Assembly (NCBI GenBank): GCA_934219025.1
Contig: CAKQDG010000006.1
Coordinates: forward strand, 1-52,204
Length of the DNA stretch: 52,204 bases
Source of the DNA: an uncultured Prevotella sp.
Lineage (GTDB): Bacteria; Bacteroidota; Bacteroidia; Bacteroidales; Bacteroidaceae
Reading direction: 5' to 3'
Shown here: positions 19,121 to 27,147 of the stretch, piece by piece
How positions within the stretch are numbered: the first letter of the stretch is position 1
Layout: each line of letters starts with the position of its first letter
Notes under the pieces: model-generated
Seen by the model: only the letters and a program-made list of their open reading frames with translations
What the model was told of the DNA's origin: nothing
The model's database searches: none
Made by a program: the position numbers and the translations under genes

Positions 19121-20392
19121 TTATTTCTTGTATAGTTTGTTTCCATTTATTATATATATTCCGTGTGGCAAGCTCTCGATGTTCTGTTGGAGCTTCTGAC
19201 CATACAGATTATACACTCCCCCTGCGCAAGGCTTATCAGTTTTTATTTCGCCTATGCCTGTCGGTGTATCCACAAAGCCAACCTTTGCTTCATTCTGAGG
19301 ATTTTCAATTTTGAAATAAGCTCTGAATCCGCGCATTTTCCTGCTGTTTGCCGACGGCTTGGCAAGAAGATTCTTTGAATTCAGGAAGAGTTCTGTGCCG
19401 TTATCCGCCATTGTGCGTGGAGCGAATGTTCCACAGAATGAATATCCGTCGATCGTTACATCTTTCGGCTCTACCCCATCTGCAACGTATACACTTTCGA
19501 ACATGGGATTATCAACTTCTTTCTCCGGTTTTACGAGATATGGAGTGCCGGCAAAGAGCGTATTTGTTACGGGGTAGAACTGCATCATACCATTCTCATT
19601 CTTCACAGCCTTGAATTCCGATACCTCTGTAGCATCGCCAAAAACTTTCTTCAGTGCATTCACGGATATATCAAACGGCATGCACCAGGTGTTCCACCCG
19701 CCCTTATGAAAAGCGCGGTTTACAGAAAGGTTCTGTGCCCCTGTTTTTATTGAAGCCGAAACTTTGTCATCCTTTTCATCAAGAGTGTTTGTGGAGCGGA
19801 AGACATAAAACCAAATGGGATACGGCAAAGTTGTTGCTTTATCATAACAGTTAATATAGCCATAATCACTATTATTCGTATAACATCCAATAAATCTTTT
19901 GTTTTTTAAAATCGATTTAATTTTAGACTTATAAAATTCAGCTATTACCGTCTTATCAGATAAAAAAGAAAATGAAAGATAACTATCATTGCTTGATGAG
20001 CTTTCAGCTTTTAAGCTTCCACTCGAAGTAGTACTACCGCAATATAAAAAATCATCGCCATCCTTTAGGCACCAATATCCTTTTATCTTTTGTAAGACTA
20101 AAATCCTTGTTTTCTCATCAGGTGTTATTGTTTCATCATCATTAGGACTAATTGGCTCTGCACCATAGTTACTTGTATTTTTTTCAGACATTGCCATATA
20201 AATTGAATTGTTATCAACTTTTCTCCCCACAATAACAATTTCATCCCCATCATAGAGCTGACTCTCATCCGAAACGAGATAAAAGCGTTTTGTCTCTAAA
20301 TCATTCGACGCATCATTCTCTGCAAAACATTCCGTACTAAGCATCATTGAAAACAATGCCACAAAAGTAAAGATTACATTTTTCATATTCAT
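19121..20392 (-). CDS. Secreted Bacteroidetes protein with C-terminal sorting-like tail
   Basis: The 423-residue protein has a signal peptide (FTFVALFSMMLSTECFA, cleavage near 25). The middle is rich in Ser, Asp and Tyr and contains no known enzyme motif. A beta-rich region at about 225-350 includes AFHKGGWNTWCMPFDISVNA. The last 30 residues read VYNLYGQKLQQNIESLPHG then IYIINGNKLYKK, a pattern common at the C-terminus of secreted or surface Prevotella proteins and possibly a sorting signal. ATG 20392 overlaps the MFS stop codon; ATG 20386 is an alternative start. Function is unknown. Confidence 0.75.
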   Translation of the reverse strand: MNMKNVIFTFVALFSMMLSTECFAENDASNDLETKRFYLVSDESQLYDGDEIVIVGRKVDNNSIYMAMSEKNTSNYGAEPISPNDDETITPDEKTRILVLQKIKGYWCLKDGDDFLYCGSTTSSGSLKAESSSSNDSYLSFSFLSDKTVIAEFYKSKIKSILKNKRFIGCYTNNSDYGYINCYDKATTLPYPIWFYVFRSTNTLDEKDDKVSASIKTGAQNLSVNRAFHKGGWNTWCMPFDISVNALKKVFGDATEVSEFKAVKNENGMMQFYPVTNTLFAGTPYLVKPEKEVDNPMFESVYVADGVEPKDVTIDGYSFCGTFAPRTMADNGTELFLNSKNLLAKPSANSRKMRGFRAYFKIENPQNEAKVGFVDTPTGIGEIKTDKPCAGGVYNLYGQKLQQNIESLPHGIYIINGNKLYKK

Positions 20393-21576
20393 TTTCTAAG
20401 ATTTTTCTTCAACCACCCAAACGACATTACAATATAGGCGAGCAATGACAGCAACAGGAACCCACCAACTAAAAATACAGGCTGAATATTACACATATAA
20501 TATATCTTCAGCGCAAAGCCTACGGCAATACCGAATTCAAACGACAATATGTATGTGCTCTGTGCCGTACCGCGCTGACAATGGTCGCCCACATGTATAA
20601 AATAGATGTGCAGGCGGGATGTCAAGGCTGCTATTCCTGTTCCTATCAAGAACGCCCCAATTCCACAAAGCGATATTGAACCATCATAACAATACAGCCA
20701 TATTCCGATAAAGATCAGCAAATAAGACAGATACGGTATCCAGTTCACTTGTCTGAGTGCAGTAAAAACTGTCTGCATAAATGCTACAACTACAAGACCG
20801 GCAACAAACCACGCATAAAACATCCATCCATTTGTAGAAGCAAACATCACGCCCAAACTAACGGCAACGGCTGCCGTAGTGATAAATAGCGGAAAGCTCC
20901 GTGGCATAAAGAAGCGGTCGAAGCTGAAAAACCTTACATTCTCGTCGGGTGCCTTGAAAGGGAACTTCACGCTTGCCAATATACTTAGTGCAGCAAAACA
21001 CACCACGGCGGAGACATACAGCGAATTGACATACCCCACTTCCTTCAACGACAAGATGCCCAACAGCGGTCCGACGCCCACGGCTAAACGATACGACCAC
21101 ATCGACACCATGTTTGCCCGTGTTCTGTGAGACGACTCACAGCAATCCACTATCAGTGTGCTGTTAAGAATCATATATGCCAAGCCGAATACCGCTCCAG
21201 AAAGGAAACGTATTGCAACGACAAAAGCAAATCCGTCCTTACTGCCTACTACCGGAACTGCCTCCTGATCCAAATAGGCAACAACCAGCATACATGCCAT
21301 CAAGACAGTCATTGCAAGGATGCACACCTTGTTGCGCCGGTATTTCTGAATAAGAAAAGAGCTGAAACCGCCTAAAGAAAAAACGCCGACTCCAAATGCC
21401 GCCATAGCTGACGACATTTGAAACCGGCTATATTCTGTCATATCCGTCATCCACGACGGCAACACAGGCAAAAGCATATAAACTGACAAGGCAAAAAGGA
21501 AATTTGCCAAACACAACTTTCTGAAATCTCTATGTCTTAAACTTATATGTTGCGCTGCATTGTATTGTAAATCCAT
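20389..21576 (-). CDS. Major facilitator superfamily transporter
   Basis: The 395-residue inner-membrane protein has about 12 hydrophobic helices. The short basic segment QKYRRNKVCI (about 77-86), between helices 2 and 3, is the remnant of MFS motif A. FLSGAVFGLAYMILNSTLIV (about 129-148) fits helix 4. It resembles MFS exporters, but no substrate can be named. It starts 10 bases after panB stops and ends overlapping the secreted-protein gene, so panB, MFS, secreted protein and small protein may form one transcript. Confidence 0.88.
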   Translation of the reverse strand: MDLQYNAAQHISLRHRDFRKLCLANFLFALSVYMLLPVLPSWMTDMTEYSRFQMSSAMAAFGVGVFSLGGFSSFLIQKYRRNKVCILAMTVLMACMLVVAYLDQEAVPVVGSKDGFAFVVAIRFLSGAVFGLAYMILNSTLIVDCCESSHRTRANMVSMWSYRLAVGVGPLLGILSLKEVGYVNSLYVSAVVCFAALSILASVKFPFKAPDENVRFFSFDRFFMPRSFPLFITTAAVAVSLGVMFASTNGWMFYAWFVAGLVVVAFMQTVFTALRQVNWIPYLSYLLIFIGIWLYCYDGSISLCGIGAFLIGTGIAALTSRLHIYFIHVGDHCQRGTAQSTYILSFEFGIAVGFALKIYYMCNIQPVFLVGGFLLLSLLAYIVMSFGWLKKNLRK

Positions 21577-21586
21577 AAGCCTTTTT

Positions 21587-22408
21587 TTAGTACGACTCGC
21601 TTTCGTTCGGGAAGTCCGAATTCTTCACATCCGTGATATAATTCCCTATAGCATCCGTCATAACTGCATTCAAGTCAGCATAGCGGCGCAGGAAACGCGG
21701 ACTGAACCCTTTGGTCATTCCGAGCATATCATCAACAACGAGAATCTGTCCGTCTGTCCCGTTTCCGGCTCCAATGCCGATTGTCGGCACAGCAATCTCC
21801 TTGCTTACACGCTCAGCGAGCTTTGCCGGAACTTTTTCCAGAACGACAGAGAAGCATCCTGTCTCTGAAAGCAACTTTGCATCGCTCAAAAGTTTCTCTG
21901 CCTCAGCATCTTCCTTTGCTCTGACGGCATAGGTGCCAAACTTGTTAATGCTCTGCGGTGTCAAGCCTAAATGCCCCATAACCGGGATTCCGGCATCAAG
22001 AATACCTTTCACGGTATCTATTATCTCAACGCCGCCCTCAAGCTTCAGAGCGTCGCATCCGCTCTCTTTCATAATCTTTATGGCATTCTTCACGCCTTCT
22101 TTTCTGTCCACCTGATAGCTGCCGAAAGGCATATCGCATACCACAAGAGCACGCTTCACGCCCCTAACCACAGATTTTGCATGATAAATCATCTGCTCCA
22201 CTGTAATAGGGAGAGTGGTTCCGTTTCCCGCCATCACGTTTGAGGCAGAATCTCCAATGAGGATACCGTCGATACCGGCTCCATCCACGATGCCAGCCGT
22301 AGTGAAGTCGTAAGAAGTAAGCATAGAAATTTTCTCACCGCGCTCTTTCATCTCTATAAAGCGGTGTGTCGTAACTTTTCGATTATCCGAAACTAAATAA
22401 CCTGCCAT
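21587..22408 (-). CDS. panB: 3-methyl-2-oxobutanoate hydroxymethyltransferase
   Basis: The 273-residue cytoplasmic enzyme adds a hydroxymethyl group from methylenetetrahydrofolate to 2-oxoisovalerate, the first step of pantothenate synthesis. [20 protein letters not shown] and [18 protein letters not shown] (about 29-67) carry the metal-binding aspartate region, and [19 protein letters not shown] (about 133-151) and [17 protein letters not shown] (about 205-221) are family signatures. Length is normal. No other pantothenate gene is in the window. Confidence 0.96.
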   Translation of the reverse strand: MAGYLVSDNRKVTTHRFIEMKERGEKISMLTSYDFTTAGIVDGAGIDGILIGDSASNVMAGNGTTLPITVEQMIYHAKSVVRGVKRALVVCDMPFGSYQVDRKEGVKNAIKIMKESGCDALKLEGGVEIIDTVKGILDAGIPVMGHLGLTPQSINKFGTYAVRAKEDAEAEKLLSDAKLLSETGCFSVVLEKVPAKLAERVSKEIAVPTIGIGAGNGTDGQILVVDDMLGMTKGFSPRFLRRYADLNAVMTDAIGNYITDVKNSDFPNESESY

Positions 22409-22482
22409 TTTTTGTTTTTCTTTTATCGTGTGTTTAAATCATTCAAACAAGTCAAATGATTATGATTAGTTTATTTCGGATG

Positions 22483-22490
22483 CAAAGGTA
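22483..22490 (-). promoter_or_regulatory. Possible -7 box for panB
   Basis: CAAAGGTA on plus reads TACCTTTG on minus, 74 bases before the panB start. No -33 TTTG was found at 17-21 bases, so the match is partial. Confidence 0.45.
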
Positions 22491-22500
22491 CATTTTAAAA

Positions 22501-22539
22501 TCGGAGATAAAAAATGTTTTCAAAACATTTTTGTCGCCG
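22501..22539. terminator. Long near-perfect inverted repeat between panB and the secreted-protein gene
   Basis: AAAATGTTTT (22511-22520) and AAAACATTTT (22522-22531) pair perfectly around one C. Outside them TCGGAGA (22501-22507) pairs with TCGCCGA (22533-22539) with one mismatch. It lies about 40 bases after the stop of the minus-strand gene at 22578, so a terminator role is plausible, though no clear T tract follows. An operator upstream of panB is the alternative. Confidence 0.5.
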
Positions 22540-22577
22540 ATATGTCATTTTGATTTGATTAAACACTTTAAAATGAT

Positions 22578-23297
22578 TTACTTACAAAACTTCTTTCCAT
22601 CTTTTATCACTATTCCCTTATAATCCTTGTCGTTTATTATTCTACCACTGGTATCGAAGGTCTTGTTGCCTGCAGACTTAATATTAGATTTCACAGTCTC
22701 AACACCCTCTGTCCAAGCTGACCAAAATGGAGGCTCGTCATTTTTAAATACGCATACGCCATCATCATAACAAGATTCTAAATAATATACCGTGTCTGCT
22801 CTTGGAACATCGCTTGCCCAAGTGTCGTATGTCGGACCAATTCCTTCAATCCAATACAATACCGGATTAGACGGATTGCGTAAACGTGAAATTGTCAATC
22901 TCTTTCGACGAATGCCGTTAAATTCAATATAGTCGACTTCACTAATATAATAATCAGAACCTTCATACAACACGTATCCTTTTTCTAAGTTAAAATCCAG
23001 CATCAGCAATTCTGGATACAGGCCACCATCAAAATTAACTGCATACACTTTTCCATTTTCTTCATATGCTGTTGCGAATAGATGATTGTCATCCTTCCAA
23101 CGTAGTACTTTACAAGTATGCCCGTTTTCATAAACCTCTTCTGCAACATATATCTGATATGACCTTGGATAATGCTTTATCATATTAGGACTTGCTATGC
23201 AATTCCATACTCTTCCTTCTTTTAGAATTGGCAAATAATCTCGTGCACTTATGCCAAGGGAACAGAACAGCATTATTATGCAAAATAAATATTTCAT
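22578..23297 (-). CDS. Secreted protein of unknown function
   Basis: The 239-residue protein has a signal peptide (LFCIIMLFCSLGISARDY, cleavage near 18-19). The mature part begins with YLPILKEGRVWN, an opening I recall from Prevotella and Bacteroides secreted proteins that lack an assigned function. It is rich in aromatic and acidic residues and contains paired cysteines (SCYDDGVCVF, about 174-183). The end, KGIVIKDGKKFCK, resembles the short GIYIxxGKK-type tail seen in the protein at 19121-20392. No catalytic motif is seen. A remnant of another gene lies just upstream. Confidence 0.7.
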   Translation of the reverse strand: MKYLFCIIMLFCSLGISARDYLPILKEGRVWNCIASPNMIKHYPRSYQIYVAEEVYENGHTCKVLRWKDDNHLFATAYEENGKVYAVNFDGGLYPELLMLDFNLEKGYVLYEGSDYYISEVDYIEFNGIRRKRLTISRLRNPSNPVLYWIEGIGPTYDTWASDVPRADTVYYLESCYDDGVCVFKNDEPPFWSAWTEGVETVKSNIKSAGNKTFDTSGRIINDKDYKGIVIKDGKKFCK

Positions 23298-23333
23298 ATT
23301 TCTTTAATTTTAGGGATTGTAAATATATTGTTT

Positions 23334-23513
23334 TTACTTTGTATTTGTTATTTTGATATCACATTCTTTATCAAATGTAATATCCGGCGTCATTATAATC
23401 TCTTTTCCTGTAAGGCGAACTGCCGGCGCGGAGAATTCTACAGGACCACTTGTGGTGTTCGTTACATCTGAACCGATAAAATATGCTATCTTTTTGAACG
23501 AATTTAATCCGCT
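23334..23513 (-). pseudogene. 3' remnant of a surface-protein gene without a start codon
   Basis: Reading minus from 23513, an open frame of 59 codons contains IAYFIGSDVTNTTSGPVEFS and later LTGKEIIMTPDITFDKE, and ends with TAA at 23334-23336. The pattern GSDVTNTxxSGPV followed by beta-strand repeats is typical of the C-terminal end of Bacteroidetes surface proteins. Its only Met codon is internal, with no start at the beginning, and the frame is closed upstream by a stop. It is therefore most likely the leftover end of a deleted gene. It is too short to name further. Confidence 0.6.
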
Positions 23514-23664
23514 TTATTATTCTTAAAATTAAGCAGAGTTATATATTTTTTGCAAAGAAAGAGAAAAATCTTTTTACAAGCAAGTGTTTAAATACTAAAA
23601 ATATATGCATTTGCAAAATTTTAACTTTTGCGCAAAAACTTGCGAAAGTTTAGCGAAAAAATAA
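23514..23664. other. AT-rich gap between the gene remnant and the HAD gene
   Basis: I see no gene here. The stretch is AT-rich, and two short direct repeats (GCAAAA-type and GCGAAA-type, 23610-23660) precede the HAD promoter. Confidence 0.4.
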
Positions 23665-23695
23665 TTGGGGCAACAGAAAATAATCAATAACTTTG
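23665..23695 (+). promoter_or_regulatory. Predicted promoter of the HAD phosphatase gene
   Basis: The -33 TTG is at 23665-23667 and the -7 TAACTTTG at 23688-23695, with a 20-base spacer. The leader is about 85 bases. Confidence 0.65.
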
Positions 23696-23788
23696 CAGTT
23701 AGAAAAAATGTCTGTGCCATTATTAAATGGAACAAAAGACAAGGTCATATAGACAAGAATTAGATAAAAATAACTGACAGAAGATTTT

Positions 23789-24421
23789 ATGGACAACAAG
23801 AAATTCAAGGCTGCGCTGTTTGATTTGGATGGTGTGGTGTTCGATACAGAGCCTCAATACACTGTATTTTGGGGCAAGCAGTTCCGCCGTTACTATCCGG
23901 AACATCCGGGAATGGAGAACCTCATCAAGGGTATGACGCTTGTACAGATTTACGAAAAGTATTTCAAGGACGAGGACACTCAGAAACTGATTACCCGAGA
24001 ACTGGACGAGTTTGAACAGACGATGGACTTTGTGTATGTTTCGGGCTTCGAAGATTTTGTCGCCACATTGCGTAGGCAAGGCATAAAGACAGCAGTAGTA
24101 ACGAGTTCGAATCTTGTGAAGATGGAGAATGTGTACAGAAAACGGCCAGAGTTCAAGTCGTATTTTGACGCCGTGCTCACCTCCGAGGATTTTGCCGAGA
24201 GCAAACCCTCGCCCGACTGCTATCTTAGGGCAGCTCAGCGCTTCGGTATGACAAAGGATGAATGTGTGGTGTTTGAAGACAGCTTCAACGGACTGAAATC
24301 CGGCAGAGCAGCCGGCATGTTTGTCGTGGGGCTTGCCACGACAAACTCTCCCGAGGCTATCGCTCCATATTCGGATATCGTGGTGAAAGACTACCTGCCG
24401 CTGGATTTCTCTCGCCTTTGA
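23789..24421 (+). CDS. HAD-superfamily phosphatase (beta-phosphoglucomutase-like)
   Basis: The 210-residue cytoplasmic protein has all HAD motifs. Motif I is DLDGVVFD (about 12-19), with the nucleophile and acid/base aspartates; motif II is VVTSSN (about 105-110); motif III is ESKPSPDCY (about 140-148), with the lysine; and motif IV is VVFEDSFNGLKSGRAAG (about 160-176). The small helical cap after motif I puts it in subclass IA with beta-phosphoglucomutase and sugar phosphatases. The substrate is unknown. It is a single gene with its own promoter and a strong terminator. Confidence 0.9.
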   Translation: MDNKKFKAALFDLDGVVFDTEPQYTVFWGKQFRRYYPEHPGMENLIKGMTLVQIYEKYFKDEDTQKLITRELDEFEQTMDFVYVSGFEDFVATLRRQGIKTAVVTSSNLVKMENVYRKRPEFKSYFDAVLTSEDFAESKPSPDCYLRAAQRFGMTKDECVVFEDSFNGLKSGRAAGMFVVGLATTNSPEAIAPYSDIVVKDYLPLDFSRL

Positions 24422-24490
24422 ACAAGAATTGTAATAAGAGAAGCGACACATATTAACACTTGTTAGTTTATCACTCACATCAATTTAACA

Positions 24491-24530
24491 AATCATTTTC
24501 GCAGTTTTCTCTGCGAAAATGATTATTTTT
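24491..24530 (+). terminator. Intrinsic terminator after the HAD phosphatase gene
   Basis: A perfect 14-bp stem is formed by AATCATTTTCGCAG (24491-24504) and CTGCGAAAATGATT (24511-24524), with loop TTTTCT, followed by ATTTTT. Confidence 0.92.
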
Positions 24531-24660
24531 GGCAAAGATTGCGTTTCCAAAATCAGTGAAGTTCATTGTTTTTTATTGATAACAGGATACAACCGTACGA
24601 TAGCGCATGTTTTTTAACACTAAAAACAGATTTTTCTCATTCCGGAAACGCCATTCGTCG

Positions 24661-24703
24661 GGAGCAAAGCAATGCTTCATTCTCAGCAAAGCATTGCTTC
24701 GCA
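24661..24703. repeat. GCAAAGCATTGC-type hairpin repeat, copy B
   Basis: GGAGCAAAGCAATGCTTC (24661-24678) is followed by CAGCAAAGCATTGCTTCG (24684-24701). Each half is an imperfect or perfect dyad of the kind also seen at 1768-1812 and 40001-40060. Confidence 0.6.
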
Positions 24704-25000
24704 GGAAAAGGAAAGCGCATTTCGGGCTTCACCTCTCGGTAAATCAATGACTGATAACGCTTTAGCTTTTTTGAGCGAGATTCGCGTATTTGGCGGCAAA
24801 ACTTTCCGAAACTGAAAATATCGCATTCTCACATTGCAAGGGCTTTCACATTTTAACATTAAAACGTAAAGTATTGTTAATTAAATATTCACCACACAGT
24901 TTTCCTCTTTCCATATACAGCAAGGAAAGAGTGAGAAGAAAAGCAAAATCAGAAAAACTTTTTTACAGAAAACACACTGTAATTTGTTGATTAGGGCAAA

Positions 25001-25175
25001 TTAGCGTATCTTTGCATAAGATAAGCTGCATCTCGGCAATAAATCCAAACAAGTTTGGCTTGTATTGCTCTCGATTTGCATTATCTTTGCATAAGATAAG
25101 CTGCATCTCGGGATAAGAAACGAATAAATTCATTTCATTCTCCTCTCGATTTGCATTATCTTTGCAAAAGCAAAA
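25001..25175 (+). repeat. 75-bp-period tandem repeat containing three -7 promoter boxes
   Basis: TATCTTTG occurs at 25007-25014, 25082-25089 and 25157-25164, exactly 75 bases apart. The conserved block runs from CTCGATTTGCATTATC through TTTGCATAAGATAAGC and TGCATCTCGG. Between blocks lies a variable segment of about 35 bases. In both variable segments an inverted repeat is centred on AA at the same position: CCAAAC-AA-GTTTGG (25045-25058) and GAAT-AA-ATTC (25122-25131). The conserved block also has the dyad TATCTT-TGCAT-AAGATA over the -7 box. -33 elements are visible for the first (TTTG 24983-24986) and second (TTG 25060-25062) boxes but not for the third. A partial copy lies at 32651. Confidence 0.85.
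25157..25164 (+). promoter_or_regulatory. rsmG-proximal -7 box (third repeat copy)
   Basis: TATCTTTG lies 50 bases before the rsmG start at 25214. It rules out the longer frame opening at 25151. A -33 element is not evident, so the upstream copies at 25007 and 25082 may also drive rsmG. Confidence 0.55.
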
Positions 25176-25213
25176 ATCCGGCAAAACATATTGCCACTAA
25201 AACAACGAGACAA

Positions 25214-25837
25214 ATGGAAGAAATCCTGAAATATTTTCCGCAGCTCACTGACACGCAGAAAGAACAGTTTGCTGCCCTTTACGACTTATACAAAGAGTGG
25301 AACGAGAAAATCAACGTTATCTCAAGAAAGGACATCGAAAACCTTTATCCGCACCATGTGCTCCACTCTCTCGCAATAGCAAAGGCTTTGACATTCAAAG
25401 CCGGAACAAAAGTGCTCGACTTTGGCACTGGCGGAGGATTTCCCGGCATACCGCTCGCCATAATGTTCCCTGAAGTGAGCTTCAAGATGATTGACGGAAC
25501 GGGAAAGAAAATCAGGGTGGTGAACGAGGTGGCCAATGCCATAGAACTGAAAAATGTGGAGGCTGTACACCTGCGCGGCGAGGAGGAGAAAGGAAAATAC
25601 GACTTCGTTGTGAGCCGTGCCGTGATGCCTCTGCCCGACTTGATGAAAATCATAAAGAAGAACTTTGCCAAAGACTGCAACAACTCTCTACCCAACGGTC
25701 TGCTCTGCTTGAAGGGCGGAAACGTGGAGAGCGAAATGCAGCCATACCGCAAAATAGCCGAGGCCATAGAGATAACAAACTGGTTTGACAACGACTGGTT
25801 TAAGGAGAAGTTTATCATTTACGTTCCTGCTACATAA
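25214..25837 (+). CDS. rsmG: 16S rRNA (guanine-N7) methyltransferase RsmG
   Basis: The 207-residue enzyme methylates a guanine of the 16S rRNA 530 loop using S-adenosylmethionine. VLDFGTGGGFPGIPLAIMFP (about 68-87) is the SAM-binding motif I, and VVSRAVMPLPDLM (about 134-146) matches the family's conserved SRA segment. The N-terminal LYDLYKEWNEKINVISRKD is a GidB-family signature. Start ATG 25214 is chosen because longer frames begin inside the promoter repeat. The metallo-hydrolase gene follows after 15 bases. Confidence 0.95.
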   Translation: MEEILKYFPQLTDTQKEQFAALYDLYKEWNEKINVISRKDIENLYPHHVLHSLAIAKALTFKAGTKVLDFGTGGGFPGIPLAIMFPEVSFKMIDGTGKKIRVVNEVANAIELKNVEAVHLRGEEEKGKYDFVVSRAVMPLPDLMKIIKKNFAKDCNNSLPNGLLCLKGGNVESEMQPYRKIAEAIEITNWFDNDWFKEKFIIYVPAT

Positions 25838-25852
25838 AAAAGACTGACGGAC

Positions 25853-26497
25853 ATGATGCACATAGAGAAATTTGAATGTAACATGTTTCAGGAAAACTGC
25901 TACATCATAAGCGACGAGACAAAAGAATGTGTGATTATCGACTGTGGGGCTTTCTACGAGGAGGAAAGGGATGCCGTGGTGGACTATATCAAGAAAAACG
26001 GACTGACACCTAAACACCTGATCAGCACTCACGCGCATATCGACCACAACTTTGGCAACAACACGATATTCAAAAACTTCGGGCTGAAACCGGAGGTGTT
26101 CTACAAGGACGAGATTCTGATGAACAACCTGCCGGCTCAGGCCAAGGCATTTATCGGTCTGAACTATACGGAGGATGTGCCGCCTGTGGGAAAATTCTTC
26201 GACGAGGACTATACTGTTGCCTTCGGCTCGCATCTGCTCAGCGTGATTCACACACCTGGACATACTCCAGGATCGGTGATGTTTTATTGCGAGAAAGAAA
26301 AGGTTGTGTTTTCTGGCGACACTCTGTTCAGGATGAGTATAGGCAGAACGGATTTCCAATTTGGCAGTTATCCTGACATCGTGGCGAGCCTGAAAAAAGT
26401 AATGGCGATGCTGCCTGCCGACACTGTGGTGCTGTCGGGACATTCTGACAAGACAACTATTGGATTCGAGGCGCAGCATAATCCGTATGTTAGGTAA
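25853..26497 (+). CDS. Metallo-beta-lactamase-fold hydrolase (glyoxalase II-like)
   Basis: The 214-residue cytoplasmic protein has the THAHIDH zinc motif (59-65), HTPGHTPGSVMFY (about 139-151), FSGDTLFRMSIGRTD (about 159-173) and VLSGHSDKT (about 198-206), the full ligand set of binuclear MBL hydrolases. It lacks the long C-terminal domain of classical glyoxalase II, like the short YcbL-type proteins, so the substrate is uncertain. Two adjacent ATG codons (25853 and 25856) could both start it. It is flanked by rsmG and ruvC on the same strand. Confidence 0.9.
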   Translation: MMHIEKFECNMFQENCYIISDETKECVIIDCGAFYEEERDAVVDYIKKNGLTPKHLISTHAHIDHNFGNNTIFKNFGLKPEVFYKDEILMNNLPAQAKAFIGLNYTEDVPPVGKFFDEDYTVAFGSHLLSVIHTPGHTPGSVMFYCEKEKVVFSGDTLFRMSIGRTDFQFGSYPDIVASLKKVMAMLPADTVVLSGHSDKTTIGFEAQHNPYVR

Positions 26498-26507
26498 AGG
26501 TGAAAAA

Positions 26508-26546
26508 GTAAAAAGGTAAAAAGGTAAAAAGGTAAAAAGGTAAAAG
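26508..26546. repeat. 8-bp simple sequence repeat before ruvC
   Basis: GTAAAAAG is repeated four times perfectly (26508-26539) and followed by a degenerate fifth copy. The array ends seven bases before the TTG start of ruvC, in the place of its translation initiation region. Because the unit is eight bases, copy-number change would shift spacing and frame. Confidence 0.85.
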
Positions 26547-26552
26547 AGTAGA

Positions 26553-27143
26553 TTGAAGAAAGAAAAAATCATATTGGGAATTGACCCTGGCACAAACGTG
26601 ATGGGCTACGGACTGCTGAAGGTTGTGGGCAACAAGGCGGAAATGATTGCCATGGGGGTGATAGACATGAGGAAGGAGCGCGACCCCTATCTCAGGTTGG
26701 GAAGGATTTTTGAACGCGTAACCGGAATTATCGACGAGTTTCTGCCCGACGAGATGGCTATCGAGGCTCCGTTCTTCGGCAAGAACGTGCAGTCTATGCT
26801 GAAGCTCGGCAGAGCACAGGGCGTTGCCATAGCAGCAGCAATACACCACGATGTGCCCATACACGAATATGCCCCGCTAAAGATAAAGATGGCAATAACC
26901 GGACAGGGACAGGCTTCGAAGGAACAGGTGGCGGCAATGCTCACACGGCTGCTGAAAATAAACTCGCAAGACAAGGTGCCGTTTATGGACGCCACGGATG
27001 CGCTGGCTGCTGCCTACTGCCACTTTATGCAGGCAGGAAGGCCGGAAACGAATGTGAGCTATCACGGATGGAAAGATTTTGTAAATAAAAACAAGGACAG
27101 AATTCCTGCCAGTCAGGTTGCTGCCCTTCAACACAAACAATAG
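26553..27143 (+). CDS. ruvC: Holliday junction resolvase RuvC
   Basis: The 196-residue endonuclease resolves Holliday junctions together with Ruv[16 protein letters not shown] (7-20) holds the first catalytic aspartate (D11), [19 protein letters not shown] the glutamate (about 70), and [13 protein letters not shown] (about 145-157) the last two aspartates. The start is TTG at 26553; no ATG or GTG lies in frame between the upstream stop and the catalytic motif. The N-terminus [14 protein letters not shown] fits homologues, so the TTG start is credible. It lies between the metallo-hydrolase and ABC genes. Confidence 0.95.
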   Translation: MKKEKIILGIDPGTNVMGYGLLKVVGNKAEMIAMGVIDMRKERDPYLRLGRIFERVTGIIDEFLPDEMAIEAPFFGKNVQSMLKLGRAQGVAIAAAIHHDVPIHEYAPLKIKMAITGQGQASKEQVAAMLTRLLKINSQDKVPFMDATDALAAAYCHFMQAGRPETNVSYHGWKDFVNKNKDRIPASQVAALQHKQ

Positions 27144-27147
27144 AATT

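Larger units (their letters stand above)
24422..25213. other. Intergenic region carrying a terminator, a hairpin repeat and a 75-bp promoter-like tandem repeat
   Basis: No convincing gene lies between the HAD gene and rsmG. The minus-strand open frame 24963-25184 exists only because the 75-bp repeat unit is a multiple of three, and is rejected as a gene. The sub-elements are listed separately. GCGTTTCC (24541-24548) and GGAAACGC (24644-24651) also form an inverted pair. Confidence 0.6.

Noticed and set aside
25001..25175. CRISPR array
   Set aside because: The 75-bp units have only two spacer-like segments, each a self-complementary dyad rather than foreign sequence; there are no cas genes and the block carries promoter boxes.
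24963..25184. Minus-strand open frame with repeated EMQLILCKDNANRE
   Set aside because: It is the antisense reading of the 75-bp promoter repeat; the frame stays open because 75 is a multiple of three. It has no promoter or start context, and its period matches the DNA element rather than a protein fold.
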